Shown one piece after another: positions 8,993 through 17,379 of a stretch of DNA of 64,000 nt. The number at the start of each line of letters is the position of its first letter. The stretch's first letter is position 1. Source of the DNA: Corynebacterium sp. ACRPS. Lineage in GTDB: Bacteria > Actinomycetota > Actinomycetes > Mycobacteriales > Mycobacteriaceae. The notes under the pieces were generated by a model. That model was not told the DNA's origin. It saw only the letters and a program-made list of their open reading frames with translations, and searched no databases. The translations under genes and the position numbers were made by a program. Location: positions 62,001 through 126,000 of the forward strand of contig NZ_JAKRMY010000003.1 of NCBI RefSeq assembly GCF_022346005.1, in the 5' to 3' direction.

Positions 8993-10423
8993 CTAGCGCT
9001 GGGTCAACGACCACGTGGGGCCGTCTGGGGTATCGGTAATGGTGATGCCGGCGGCGGTGAGGCGGTCACGCACGGCATCGGCAGTAGCGAAGTCTTTTTC
9101 CGCGCGGGCCTGCGTGCGCCGTTCCAGTTCTGCCTGGACCAGCGCATCGAGCGCCGCGTCTGCTCCGCTAGCTTCGCCTCCATCTTCCCACTCCAGCGGG
9201 TCAAATCCAAGTACGTGCGCCATCCCGCGCACCTGAGCGGCCTTCGCGCGGGCGGCGTCCTCGTCCCCGGCGGCCAGGTCCTTATTGCCCGCGCGCACGG
9301 TGGTGTGGATAGCGGCCAAAGCCTTCGGCACGGCGATATCATCGTTCATGGCGTCCTCAAAGTCCGGCGTCCAGTCGCCACGTTCGACGCCTGCAAAGCG
9401 CTTGACGAAGCCCTCAATACGCCGGTAGCCCGCCGCCGCCTCCGTCAGGGCGGATTCGGAGTATTCCAGCACGGAGCGGTAATGCGCAGAACCCAGGTAG
9501 TAGCGCAGCTCCACCGGGCGCACGAGCTCCAGCATGTTCGAGATGGAAAGCACGTTGCCGAGCGATTTCGACATCTTCTCGCCGGCCATGGTCACCCAGT
9601 GGTTGTGCATCCAGTAATTGGCGAACTTATCGCCTGCCGCGTGCGATTGCGCGATCTCGTTTTCGTGGTGCGGGAATTGCAGGTCCAAACCGCCGCAGTG
9701 GATATCGAAATTGGAGCCCAGGTAGTACGTCGACATGGCGGAGCACTCGAGGTGCCAGCCCGGGCGGCCGCGACCCCACGGGGTGGGCCAGCTCGGCTCG
9801 CCCGGCTTGGCGGCCTTCCACAGGGCGAAGTCGAGCGGGCTGCGCTTGCCCGCGTTGTCTGACTCGCCCTGTTCCATCTCCTCGACGCGGTTGCCAGACA
9901 GCGCACCGTAGTCGGATCCCTCCGCCTTGGTCCAGGCCTCGACGTCAAAGTACACGGATCCGGCCGCGCCATCGGTCTGCGGGGTGGCCTCGGCGTCTTG
10001 GGCGGGAACGGGGTAGGCAAAGCCGGCGTCGATAAGCCGCTGCATGTACTCGACCATCTGGGTGACAAACCCCGTCGCGCGCGGCTCCACGGACGGCGGG
10101 AGCACGCCGAGCAGGTTATAGGCCTTGGTGAACTCGCGCTCGTAGGTGGACACCCACTCCCACCAGGGGCGATTATTCTCGGCGGCCTTGGTGAGGATCT
10201 TGTCATCGATATCGGTGACATTGCGAACGAGCGCGACGTCATAGCCTTGCGCGAGCAGCCAGCGGCGCAGGATATCGAAAGCCACGCCGGAGCGCAGGTG
10301 CCCGATATGCGGCTGCGCCTGCGGAGTGGCGCCACACAAGTAGATGGAGGCGTGGCCGGGGCGGATCGGCTCGAAGTCGCGTTGGCTGCGGGTGGCTGTG
10401 TCAAAAATGCGCAAAGTACTCAC
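8993..10423 (-). CDS. cysS: Cysteinyl-tRNA synthetase
   Basis: 476-aa class I aminoacyl-tRNA synthetase starting at GTG. The zinc Cys and HIGH-type signature are in [19 protein letters not shown] near residue 29. Other conserved parts are [14 protein letters not shown] and [19 protein letters not shown] (zinc and substrate site), and the KMSKS loop is [13 protein letters not shown] near residue 280. The length is normal for CysS and the HExE motif PHHENE is intact, so it is CysS rather than the mycothiol ligase MshC, which is shorter. It lies between ispF and rlmB on the same strand. Confidence 0.96.
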   Translation of the reverse strand: MSTLRIFDTATRSQRDFEPIRPGHASIYLCGATPQAQPHIGHLRSGVAFDILRRWLLAQGYDVALVRNVTDIDDKILTKAAENNRPWWEWVSTYEREFTKAYNLLGVLPPSVEPRATGFVTQMVEYMQRLIDAGFAYPVPAQDAEATPQTDGAAGSVYFDVEAWTKAEGSDYGALSGNRVEEMEQGESDNAGKRSPLDFALWKAAKPGEPSWPTPWGRGRPGWHLECSAMSTYYLGSNFDIHCGGLDLQFPHHENEIAQSHAAGDKFANYWMHNHWVTMAGEKMSKSLGNVLSISNMLELVRPVELRYYLGSAHYRSVLEYSESALTEAAAGYRRIEGFVKRFAGVERGDWTPDFEDAMNDDIAVPKALAAIHTTVRAGNKDLAAGDEDAARAKAAQVRGMAHVLGFDPLEWEDGGEASGADAALDALVQAELERRTQARAEKDFATADAVRDRLTAAGITITDTPDGPTWSLTQR

Positions 10424-10453
10424 GCCCCCAGTCTAAATCACCCGTACGCGGGG

Positions 10454-10942
10454 TTAGTGTTGGCGCCGCCAGACAACGGCCGTTGCCACCGCCGCGCGGC
10501 CCTCTTTGCGGCCAGTAAAGCCCAAATGGTCGGTCGTGGTGGCGGAAATGGACACATCAGCGCCGAGGATTTCCGAAAGCACGGCCTCGGCTTCCTCGCG
10601 GCGCGGGCCCATCTTCGGCGTCTGGCCAATGAGCTGGGCGGCGGCATTGCCGATGATAAAACCTTCCGCTTCCAGCAGCTCACGGCACTCGCGCAGGAGC
10701 TGGGCGCCGGACACACCGTCGTATTCGGGCCGGCCCACCCCCACGAAAGAGCCGAGATCGCCGAGGTGGGAGGCGGAGAGGAGGGCATCGACAAGCGCGT
10801 GGGCTACGACGTCGCCGTCGGAGTGGCCTTCGCAGCCGGGGGTGTCATCGAAAAGCAGCCCGGCAATCCAACAGGGCTTGCCGGCTTCGATCTGGTGGGC
10901 GTCGGTCGCGATGCCGACGCGGGGAATGATGGGCTCAGTCAT
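10454..10942 (-). CDS. ispF: 2-C-methyl-D-erythritol 2,4-cyclodiphosphate synthase
   Basis: 162-aa MEP-pathway enzyme that cyclises CDP-methylerythritol phosphate. The start at 10942 ([16 protein letters not shown]) overlaps the ispD stop by 8 bp; a 5-codon extension to 10957 is possible but less likely. Zinc ligands are the DAH near residue 14 and the His of [19 protein letters not shown]; the C-terminal [15 protein letters not shown] loop is conserved. The first metal motif reads DAH rather than the more usual DVH, a conservative change. It is coupled with ispD, which makes its substrate precursor. Confidence 0.94.
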   Translation of the reverse strand: MTEPIIPRVGIATDAHQIEAGKPCWIAGLLFDDTPGCEGHSDGDVVAHALVDALLSASHLGDLGSFVGVGRPEYDGVSGAQLLRECRELLEAEGFIIGNAAAQLIGQTPKMGPRREEAEAVLSEILGADVSISATTTDHLGFTGRKEGRAAVATAVVWRRQH

Positions 10943-11660
10943 GCTGCTCCTCTGCAAGGGCGTGGGCCAGGGTCAGGTCCGTGGGGGTGGTGATTTTGAA
11001 GGCGAGGAAATCGCCCGGCACGGTCTCCACGCGCTGGCCGTGCCATTCCATGAGGCTGGCGTCGTCCGTGGCGGTGAAATCCGGCTGCTCGCGCCAATAA
11101 TCCAGGTTGGCCTGGCGCAGCGCGGCGAGGCGGAAACCCTGCGGGGTCTGCACGGCGCGCAGGCGGGCGCGATCAGGGGTGCCAACCACGGCGTTACCGG
11201 CGACTTCCTTGATGGTGTCGGTCACGGGAACCACCGGCACAACGGCGGGCGCGCCGACAAGAACGCGCCGCGCCACGCGCTCGACCATCGCGGTGGGCGT
11301 GAGCGCGCGGGCTGCATCGTGGATGAGCACCACAGCATCCTCGTCCGGAATGGCCTGCAGCCCGGCCCAGATCGAATCGGCGCGCTCGCCTCGCCCATGC
11401 ACCAGGCGCACCGGGATATCTGCGCCCACGCGCTTGACGATGCCCCCAGCTTCCCCCTCCATGGCCGGGCTCACCACCGCGATGACCTCGTCCACGAGGC
11501 CGGAGCGGGCCATGGTGCGCACGGATCGCTCCAAGAGGGTGCGGCCACGAAGTTCGACGTAGGCCTTGGGCACCTCCGCACCGAGGCGGGTGCCTTGCCC
11601 GGCCGCGGCGATTAAGGCGATAACGCGGGGTTTAGTCTTCGTCGTCGAAGGAGAGGTCAT
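10935..11660 (-). CDS. ispD: 2-C-methyl-D-erythritol 4-phosphate cytidylyltransferase
   Basis: 241-aa MEP-pathway enzyme that transfers CMP to methylerythritol phosphate. The nucleotide-binding loop [20 protein letters not shown] is close to the N-terminus; [23 protein letters not shown] and VQTPQGFRL are conserved IspD segments. The start is uncertain: Met at 11660 puts the core at the usual position and overlaps carD by 29 bp, whereas Met at 11705 has a better AGGT ribosome site and adds 15 Ser/Thr-rich residues overlapping carD by 74 bp. In either case the gene is embedded in the 3' end of carD, so coupled translation with that regulator is expected. Confidence 0.94.
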   Translation of the reverse strand: MTSPSTTKTKPRVIALIAAAGQGTRLGAEVPKAYVELRGRTLLERSVRTMARSGLVDEVIAVVSPAMEGEAGGIVKRVGADIPVRLVHGRGERADSIWAGLQAIPDEDAVVLIHDAARALTPTAMVERVARRVLVGAPAVVPVVPVTDTIKEVAGNAVVGTPDRARLRAVQTPQGFRLAALRQANLDYWREQPDFTATDDASLMEWHGQRVETVPGDFLAFKITTPTDLTLAHALAEEQHD

Positions 11661-12216
11661 CGAGATCGATGTCGTTGTCGATATCGGTGGTAATGGACTG
11701 GTCATCGACTAGACCTGCGGCGCGGTGGCGCTCGATGGTGGCGTCGATTTCTTCCATCATGGTATCGGCTTTTTTATCATCGACCGGCTGCGCCAGCGCC
11801 AGCTCGCCCACCAAGATGGTGCGGGCCTTGCCCAGCATGCGCTTCTCGCCGGCGGACAGGCCGCGGTCCTGATCGCGGCGCCACAGATCGCGCACCACCT
11901 CTGCGACCTTGTTGATATCGCCGGAAGCCAGGCGCTCCTGGTTGGCCTTGTAGCGGCGGGACCAGTTGCCGGCCTCTTCCACGTCCTCATCGCGCAGCAC
12001 GGAGAAAACCTTTTCTAGGCCCTCCTTGCCCACGACATCGCGCACGCCGACGTTATCCGCATTCTTCTTGGGCACGCGGACGACGAGATCGGATTGGTTA
12101 ATGTGCAGCACGAGGTATTCCAGCTCTTCGCCGCCCATTTCGCGGGTTTCGATATCCTCGATGACCGCCGCGCCGTGGTGCGGGTAGACGACGACCTCGC
12201 CGACCTTATATTCCAT
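11632..12216 (-). CDS. carD: CarD-family RNA polymerase-binding transcription factor
   Basis: 194-aa CarD/CdnL protein. It binds the RNA polymerase beta subunit and stabilises open complexes at rRNA and many housekeeping promoters. The N-terminal RNAP-interacting Tudor-like domain is [23 protein letters not shown]; the helical DNA-binding domain includes [27 protein letters not shown] with the conserved Trp. The start at 12216 has AAGGAG 6 nt before it; an upstream in-frame GTG (12222) would place the site too close. The C-terminal 30 residues are Asp-rich ([17 protein letters not shown]), an extension beyond the compact mycobacterial protein. It heads the operon with the isoprenoid genes. 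Confidence 0.95.
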   Translation of the reverse strand: MEYKVGEVVVYPHHGAAVIEDIETREMGGEELEYLVLHINQSDLVVRVPKKNADNVGVRDVVGKEGLEKVFSVLRDEDVEEAGNWSRRYKANQERLASGDINKVAEVVRDLWRRDQDRGLSAGEKRMLGKARTILVGELALAQPVDDKKADTMMEEIDATIERHRAAGLVDDQSITTDIDNDIDLDDLSFDDED

Positions 12217-12222
12217 TGCCAC

Positions 12223-12408
12223 TCCTTATAATCCCGTGAATATGCCGATAACTAAGGCCGCTATTTTATCACGCGCGACATGCCTACCACCGGATGCCCC
12301 CGATTACCCCCACGGACTACCCGCTAGGTTAGCGAGAAACTGTGTACTTTATATCGAAAGGGACTAGGCTAAAGATTTGATAAGTCCTGAGATCGCAATT
12401 GATGGAGG
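12223..12408. promoter_or_regulatory. Divergent promoter region carD / lpqE
   Basis: 186 bp between two divergent starts. On the minus strand TGATAAAATAG (about 12262-12272) offers a -10 for carD; on the plus strand TAGGCTAAAGAT (about 12365-12376) offers a -10 for lpqE. The centre is pyrimidine-rich with no obvious operator. Confidence 0.45.
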
Positions 12409-13008
12409 ATGCTCAACGTGCAGTCCCTGAAGTCCGCCGCCCGCCGCGGTGCCATTATTTCCGTTACCGCCGTCTCCGCTTTGGCGCTGGCTTCTTGCTC
12501 GGCAGGCCACATCGCCCAGACCGCAGAGAAGGTAGCTGCGGTTGATGGTGCTTCTGCCAGCACCGATGACGATAAGATTGCCGTCCGCGATGTCACCATC
12601 CTGACAGAGCCTGACGGTGGCGCCGCGCTGAAGTTCAACGCCGTCAACCAGGGCTATGAAACCGATGTCATCACTTTGAAGTCCGTGAAGGTCGATGGCC
12701 AGACCGTCGAGATGAAGCAGACCCAGCCGCTTAAGCGCGATCACTCCATCGTGGCGGACTCCCAGAAGAACCTGGACGCAACCCCGGATCACGATTCCGA
12801 GACCGTGCAGTACGTAGCCACCCACCTGGATAACGATGACTTTGGATACGCCGGCCACCGCCCGGTTACCTTCGAGTTCTCCAACGGCTCTATCGAGGTC
12901 GATGCCACCGTCGCCGCCTCCCAGATGGAGTCCGGTAAGTACGACCGCGACGTGGAATCCCCAGAGGGCTACACCACCGACGCGAACACCGGTAACTCGC
13001 ACCACTAA
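12409..13008 (+). CDS. lpqE: LpqE-type lipoprotein
   Basis: 199-aa protein with a lipoprotein signal peptide (RRGAIISVTAVSALALASCSAG, Cys near residue 30). An alternative GTG start at 12418 removes three residues. The mature domain (VRDVTILTEPDGGAALKFNAVNQGYETDVITLKSV) is an immunoglobulin-like beta sandwich of the kind seen in copper-chaperone-like and LpqE proteins; that fold is inferred. The name rests mainly on synteny: in M. tuberculosis lpqE (Rv3584) sits between divergent carD and radA, exactly as here. The C-terminus ends NTGNSHH. A strong terminator follows it, separating it from radA. Confidence 0.82.
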   Translation: MLNVQSLKSAARRGAIISVTAVSALALASCSAGHIAQTAEKVAAVDGASASTDDDKIAVRDVTILTEPDGGAALKFNAVNQGYETDVITLKSVKVDGQTVEMKQTQPLKRDHSIVADSQKNLDATPDHDSETVQYVATHLDNDDFGYAGHRPVTFEFSNGSIEVDATVAASQMESGKYDRDVESPEGYTTDANTGNSHH

Positions 13009-13019
13009 TAGCCACCGCA

Positions 13020-13062
13020 CGCGCGCCCTACTTTGCGGAGTACGGGCGCGTTCGTCGTTTTT
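13020..13062 (+). terminator. Rho-independent terminator after lpqE
   Basis: CGCGCCC (13022-13028) pairs with GGGCGCG (13044-13050), extended by TACT/AGTA around a 6-nt loop, and is followed by TTCGTCGTTTTT. Confidence 0.8.
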
Positions 13063-13074
13063 GCCGCCACGTTC

Positions 13075-13080
13075 TAGGCT
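13075..13080 (+). promoter_or_regulatory. Candidate -10 box for radA
   Basis: TAGGCT lies 7 nt before the radA ATG with no Shine-Dalgarno in the gap, consistent with a leaderless transcript starting at or next to the start codon. Confidence 0.4.
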
Positions 13081-13087
13081 CTACACC

Positions 13088-14452
13088 ATGGCCAAAAAAT
13101 CTCGCCCCATCCACACCTGCTCCGAATGCGGATATGTCTCCCCCAAGTGGCTCGGGCGCTGCCCGGATTGCGGTTCGTGGGGCACGATGGAGGAAAAGGC
13201 GCCGGTGGTGGCGGGGGCATCGGCAAGCGGGGGGCATGCGAGCGTGGCACCTGCGAGCCCGGTGCAGCCCATCACGCAGGTGGGCGCGCAGGCGACGAAG
13301 ACGGTGCGCACGGGCATCGGCGAGCTCGACCGCGTGCTGGGCTCCGGCATCGTGCCGGGCTCGGTGGTACTCATGGCCGGCGAGCCCGGCGTGGGCAAAT
13401 CCACGCTGCTTCTCGAGGTCGCCTCCCGGTGGGCGCAGCTCGGCCGCACCGTCCTCTACGCCACCGCCGAGGAATCCGCCGGCCAGGTCCGCGCCCGCGC
13501 CGAGCGCACCGGGGCGCTGCAGGAATCGCTGTACCTCGCGGCCGAATCCAACCTGGACGCCGTCTTTGGGCACGTCGATGCCGTAAAACCCGGCCTCATC
13601 ATCGTGGACTCCGTGCAGACCATGCATGCAGTGGGGGTGGAAGGCGTGCCCGGCGGCGTCGCGCAATCGCGCGCCGTGACCGCGGCGCTGACGTCGCTGG
13701 CGAAATCCACCGGTATCCCCGTGCTGCTGGTGGGGCACGTGACCAAGGACGGAAACGTGGCGGGACCGCGGGTTTTGGAGCATCTTGTCGATGTCGTCTT
13801 AAACTTCGAGGGCGACCGCCAGTCCAGCTTGCGCATGCTGCGCGGGATGAAAAATCGCTTCGGCGCGACCGACGAGGTGGGCTGTTTCGAGCAAACCGCC
13901 GGGGGTATTAGGGAGGTCGCGGACCCGTCGGGGCTCTTCCTTTCCCACCGGGGCACGACGCCGGATGGCTCCGCGGTGACCGTCGCCATGGACGGTGTGC
14001 GGCCCATCCTCGCCGAGGTCCAAGCGCTGACCGTGGACCCCGTGGCGAAGAATCCGCGGCGCGTGGTCACCGGACTCGATGCCAACCGCGTGCCCATGGT
14101 GCTGGCCGTATTGCAGGCGCGCGCCGGACAGCGCACAAACGATAAGGATGCGTATGTAGCCACGGTGGGCGGCATGCGGATTACCGAAACCGCAACCGAC
14201 CTCGCGGTGGCGCTGGCCACGTGGTCCTCGCTGCACGAGCAGCCGCTGCCTGCGAAGACCGTGGTCATCGGCGAGGTGGGCCTGGCAGGCGAGCTGCGGC
14301 CGGTGCCCAATGTTGAGCGGCGCCTGCAGGAGGCGGCGCGGCTGGGATACAAGCGGGCGATTGTCCCGCGCGGGGAAATCAACCCCGTGGACGGCATGCA
14401 GGTGCGCCAAGTTGCAACGCTTGGCGAGGCCCTCGCCGCGGTCCAGCCGTAG
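13088..14452 (+). CDS. radA: DNA repair protein RadA (Sms)
   Basis: 454-aa recombination and branch-migration ATPase. The N-terminal zinc ribbon is CSECGYVSPKWLGRCPDCGSWG; Walker A is GEPGVGKSTLL near residue 100; the RadA-specific KNRFG motif appears in GMKNRFGATDEVG; the C-terminal Lon-protease-like domain (TVGGMRITETATDLAVALA ... VVIGEVGLAGELRPV) is complete. The open frame extends upstream to 12836, but homology starts at MAKKSRPIHTCSECGY, so the ATG at 13088 is chosen. In mycobacteria disA follows radA; here the next plus-strand gene is absent and a repeat tract begins instead, so disA is not adjacent in this genome. Confidence 0.96.
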   Translation: MAKKSRPIHTCSECGYVSPKWLGRCPDCGSWGTMEEKAPVVAGASASGGHASVAPASPVQPITQVGAQATKTVRTGIGELDRVLGSGIVPGSVVLMAGEPGVGKSTLLLEVASRWAQLGRTVLYATAEESAGQVRARAERTGALQESLYLAAESNLDAVFGHVDAVKPGLIIVDSVQTMHAVGVEGVPGGVAQSRAVTAALTSLAKSTGIPVLLVGHVTKDGNVAGPRVLEHLVDVVLNFEGDRQSSLRMLRGMKNRFGATDEVGCFEQTAGGIREVADPSGLFLSHRGTTPDGSAVTVAMDGVRPILAEVQALTVDPVAKNPRRVVTGLDANRVPMVLAVLQARAGQRTNDKDAYVATVGGMRITETATDLAVALATWSSLHEQPLPAKTVVIGEVGLAGELRPVPNVERRLQEAARLGYKRAIVPRGEINPVDGMQVRQVATLGEALAAVQP

Positions 14453-14521
14453 ACCAACCGTAACCGCTGGCCGGTTCTAGCCCGGCTGGTGACGAGGAGC
14501 CGGGTGCTCCAGCGGCGCGAA

Positions 14522-14656
14522 CTTCCGTGCGGTCTGCTCCCGCGCGACCTGCTTCCGCCCGGGCTGGCTCTGCGCGGACTGCTTCCACGCGACCCGCTCC
14601 CGCACGGACTATTTCCGCCCGAGCTGGTTCTGCCCGAGCTGCTTCCGAGCGGCCGA
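14522..14656. repeat. 15-bp minisatellite, nine degenerate units
   Basis: Nine consecutive 15-bp units with consensus CTTCCGCGCGACCTG run without gaps between the ends of radA and the anchored protein gene. Units 2-5 and 6-9 resemble each other more than their neighbours, giving a 60-bp higher-order period. On the minus strand one frame reads repeated Q-x-x-R-K pentapeptides but is broken by a stop in unit 6; on the plus strand a 66-aa frame reads LLPRD-like repeats. Neither looks like a gene. Confidence 0.85.
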
Positions 14657-14675
14657 CTGCAAGGAGGCCGCGCGC

Positions 14676-15395
14676 TTAGCGGAGGGTGAAGTCCTGCGGC
14701 GGGGAGGAATTATCGCCAATGACCGTGTGGGCGAAGTAAGCACCCGGCTCGGCGGTCGGGCGGTCGGTGCACTTGCCCGGTTCGGACGCCTGGCGGGACC
14801 ATTCGGCCTCGAATTTCAGCTCCTTGCCCGCAGGGAAGGTCTGCTCTCCGGTCTGTACGGAGGCGTAGCAATCGGTATCGGACCACACGCGCTGGTTATC
14901 GGCCATCTTGTAGACCTCGAAGCGCAGCGAGTTCTCATCTAGATCGATCGTGCAATCCGCGGCGGTGGGGTTGGTCACGGTCATAAAGAACTTCGGCAGC
15001 TCGCCGTCCGGCACGGAGTAGTTGAGCATGGAGGTGCGCACCTCCAAGTCCTCAAGCGAGCAGGTATCCTTCGCGGCGTGCACGGATTCCTCGGGCTCCT
15101 TGCTTACCGATGCCCCATCCCCTGCTTCCTCCGCCTCGGACTCAGATTCAGAGGCAGACTCGGATTCGGATTCGCTCGTCGAATCCGCGGACGTGGTTTC
15201 AGATTCGCTAGTGGATTCCGAAGACGTGGTCGCCACCGAAGACTCTGAGGACGCGGCAACGGAATCATCGCTATCGCCGCCAAAGGCGGCCACCGCCGCC
15301 CAGATCAGCACCACGGCCAGGACGATCACGATGATAAGCGCGGCAACCCGGCGGCGCTTATAGATCTCTTCTGGAAGGGGCTTATTCTGGTTCAC
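14676..15395 (-). CDS. Membrane-anchored extracellular protein with Ser/Glu-rich stalk
   Basis: 239-aa protein of unknown function. A short basic N-terminus (KRRR) precedes one transmembrane helix (VAALIIVIVLAVVLIWAAVAAF, residues about 16-37), so the rest is outside the cell. Residues 45-105 form an extreme Ser/Glu/Thr stalk (SESTSESETTSADS, then SESESESASESESEAEE). The folded domain (residues 112-239) carries four Cys likely paired and segments CSLEDLEVRTSMLNYSVPDGELPKF and CTIDLDENSLRFEVYK. Lies tail to tail with the repeat tract after radA and 10 bp downstream of the carbonic anhydrase gene. Homologues next to bca occur in corynebacteria; no function is known to me. Confidence 0.8.
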   Translation of the reverse strand: MNQNKPLPEEIYKRRRVAALIIVIVLAVVLIWAAVAAFGGDSDDSVAASSESSVATTSSESTSESETTSADSTSESESESASESESEAEEAGDGASVSKEPEESVHAAKDTCSLEDLEVRTSMLNYSVPDGELPKFFMTVTNPTAADCTIDLDENSLRFEVYKMADNQRVWSDTDCYASVQTGEQTFPAGKELKFEAEWSRQASEPGKCTDRPTAEPGAYFAHTVIGDNSSPPQDFTLR

Positions 15396-15405
15396 ACGCT
15401 CAATT

Positions 15406-16065
15406 TTAAGTGGTAGACGCGCCTGGATCCGCTAAGCGGGCTCCGCGTGTCAACTCAACGCCGTAAGAGTGCAACGGCTCCACGCGCGAGTCCTCGAGGA
15501 GGTAGCGGGCGCCGACAATGCCGAAGGAGCCATCGTCAAGCTGCTTGCGCACGTTGGGGATGCTGGCCACGACCTGGGTGACGGTTTGGAGGGTGTGTTG
15601 GCGCTCGACATCGGCAAGCGTGGCGTCTGGCCCCGCAGTCCACGCGGACGTCGCGACCTTCTCGATGATGGGCCGCTGCAGGCCGATGGGCAGCTCGCCG
15701 CCGCGCACAAAATCCACCGCGGCCGCCACCGCACCGCAGGACTGGTGGCCCAACACCACCAGCAGGTTGGGGTGCAGGTGGTCGAGCGCATAATCCAAGG
15801 AAGCCAGCACGGAGGCGTCCAGGATGTGGCCGGCGGTGCGGATGACGAAGGCATCGCCAAAGCCGATATTGAATATGTGCTCGATGGGCGCGCGGGAATC
15901 GGAGCAGGCCAGGACCACCACGCGGGGATCCTGGCCTTTGGTGAGCCCGTCACGCTCATAAATCTTGTTGAGATCCATGATGGTGCCGTCGATGACGCGC
16001 TGGTTTCCAGCCTGGAGGGCCTCCCAGACCGCCTGCGGATTATGGGCAACGTTACTTAATGGCAT
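15406..16065 (-). CDS. Beta-carbonic anhydrase
   Basis: 219-aa cytoplasmic enzyme interconverting CO2 and bicarbonate. The beta-class zinc site is complete: Cys54-x-Asp56-x-Arg58 in ACSDSRAP, and His107 with Cys110 in GHQSCGA. IRTAGHI and the C-terminal GARYLLEDSRVEPL segment are also typical. The start ATG is at 16065, divergent from mutY with only 35 bp between starts. In C. glutamicum the homologous carbonic anhydrase is needed for growth at ambient CO2, where bicarbonate feeds carboxylases; the same role is expected here by homology. Confidence 0.93.
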   Translation of the reverse strand: MPLSNVAHNPQAVWEALQAGNQRVIDGTIMDLNKIYERDGLTKGQDPRVVVLACSDSRAPIEHIFNIGFGDAFVIRTAGHILDASVLASLDYALDHLHPNLLVVLGHQSCGAVAAAVDFVRGGELPIGLQRPIIEKVATSAWTAGPDATLADVERQHTLQTVTQVVASIPNVRKQLDDGSFGIVGARYLLEDSRVEPLHSYGVELTRGARLADPGASTT

Positions 16066-16100
16066 GAACTATATTTTAATGCCCTAGACTGTCCTGCGAG

Positions 16101-16955
16101 ATGGATACGCACGCACTTCTTTCCTGGTTTGACGCCAATGAACGCGATTTACCCTGGCGGCGCCCCGGCACCTCCGCCTGGGGAGTGCTGCTTTCCGAGG
16201 TCATGAGCCAGCAGACCCCCGTCGCGCGCGTCGCCCCCGTGTGGGAGGAATGGATGCGGCGCTGGCCCACCCCCGCGGACTTCGCCCAAGCCTCCCGCGC
16301 CGAGGTGTTGCGCGCGTGGGGCAAGCTCGGCTACCCGCGGCGCGCGCTGCGGCTCTGGGAGTGCGCGGGGGTAATGGACGAGGTTCCGGCGGACGTGGAT
16401 GAGCTGCTGGCGCTGCCTGGAATTGGCGACTATACCGCCCGCGCCGTGGCGTGCTTTCACTTTGGCCAGAACGTGCCGGTGGTCGATACCAACGTGCGCC
16501 GTGTCTATGCCCGCGCCGAAGACGGGAATTTCCTCGCTCCGTCGCCCTCCAAGCGCGAGCTCGCCGCTGTGGCCGCGCTGTTGCCCGAGCGCAATGGGCC
16601 GCGTTTTTCCGCCGCGCTCATGGAGCTCGGCGCGCTGGTGTGTACTGCGAAAAATCCCGATTGTAAGCGCTGCCCCCTGCGCGCGACCTGCGCCTGGCAG
16701 CTCGCCGGATGCCCCGAACCTTCCGCCGCGGAACAAACGCGCGCCAAAAAGCGCGTGCAGAAATTTGCCGGGACCGATAGGCAGGTGCGCGGCAAAATCC
16801 TAGACGTGCTGCGCGCCGCCGATCACCCAGTGCCGCAGTCCGCGATCGACGTAGTCTGGCCCGATGCCGCGCAGCGTTCCCGCGCGCTGGCTTCGCTGCT
16901 TGACGATGGCCTCGCCGAGCAAAACCCCGCCGGCCTCTTCCATCTGCCGGACTAA
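16101..16955 (+). CDS. mutY: A/G-specific adenine glycosylase MutY
   Basis: 284-aa base-excision enzyme that removes adenine mispaired with 8-oxoguanine. Catalytic Glu33 lies in LLSEVMSQQTPV; the helix-hairpin-helix is LPGIGDYTARAV; the catalytic Asp is in VVDTNVRRVY (about residue 129); the iron-sulphur cluster ligands are C-x6-C-x2-C-x5-C in CTAKNPDCKRCPLRATC. The C-terminal NUDIX-like 8-oxoG recognition domain is short: only about 70 residues follow the cluster, against roughly 125 in E. coli MutY, as in many actinobacterial members. A TAGACT hexamer 10 nt before the ATG may be the -10. Confidence 0.94.
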   Translation: MDTHALLSWFDANERDLPWRRPGTSAWGVLLSEVMSQQTPVARVAPVWEEWMRRWPTPADFAQASRAEVLRAWGKLGYPRRALRLWECAGVMDEVPADVDELLALPGIGDYTARAVACFHFGQNVPVVDTNVRRVYARAEDGNFLAPSPSKRELAAVAALLPERNGPRFSAALMELGALVCTAKNPDCKRCPLRATCAWQLAGCPEPSAAEQTRAKKRVQKFAGTDRQVRGKILDVLRAADHPVPQSAIDVVWPDAAQRSRALASLLDDGLAEQNPAGLFHLPD

Positions 16956-16995
16956 CTGGCCGCCGGGCCTGCCAGCGTTTAGGCGCAGCGACTCG

Positions 16996-17166
16996 CTAAC
17001 GCCAGCGGCCGCGGAAGTTGAGTCCGCCCGGGAGGTTGACCCACATGCCGCCGCGGGAATTAAAGGTCACCGGCCCAATCTTCGTGGACATAGAGGCACC
17101 GGATCCGGAAATGTTTATCCAGCTATTCTTGCCGGTCTTTTTGCGCGAACGATACTGAAGTCCCAT
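16996..17166 (-). CDS. Small DUF4236-type protein (56 aa)
   Basis: A short minus-strand frame of 57 codons including stop. It begins MGLQYRSRKKTGKNSWINIS, continues through GSGASMSTKIGPVTFNS and ends NFRGRWR. This matches the start and Gly/Ser pattern of DUF4236 domains (MGL-x-FRKS ... LNLSKSGxSxSxG). It is Arg/Lys/Gly-rich with no Cys or transmembrane segment. It lies between the end of mutY and the clpC terminator with its own start facing mutY's 3' end. Function unknown. The full-length DUF4236 match and coherent codon use make it a real gene although it is below usual length cut-offs. Confidence 0.72.
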   Translation of the reverse strand: MGLQYRSRKKTGKNSWINISGSGASMSTKIGPVTFNSRGGMWVNLPGGLNFRGRWR

Positions 17167-17303
17167 AACCGGTCATTCTAGCAATACCCCCGTGCACGAC
17201 GCTGCGCCACAGAACCAGCGGGCCGCTGTACCGCCATACCGCTGGACAGAGGCATTCGCCCGCCCCGGCTGGTGAGCAAGCTGACCATGGGTGGGCGCAT
17301 ACG

Positions 17304-17342
17304 AAAACCACCCAGGGTTCGCGGTGGAACCGTGGGTGGTTT
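17304..17342 (-). terminator. Rho-independent terminator after clpC
   Basis: AACCACCCA (17306-17314) pairs with TGGGTGGTT (17333-17341), extended by GGTTC/GAACC around a 6-nt loop. On the minus strand the stem is followed by TTTTCG. It lies 38 bp beyond the clpC stop. Confidence 0.8.
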
Positions 17343-17379
17343 ATGCAGGCCCGCACGGGGGCGGGGCTTAGCCGATTAG

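Noticed and set aside
14489..14689. 66-codon frame with LLPRD-like repeats
   Set aside because: It follows the 15-bp DNA repeat and has no ribosome site or homologous feel; treated as a repeat, not a gene.
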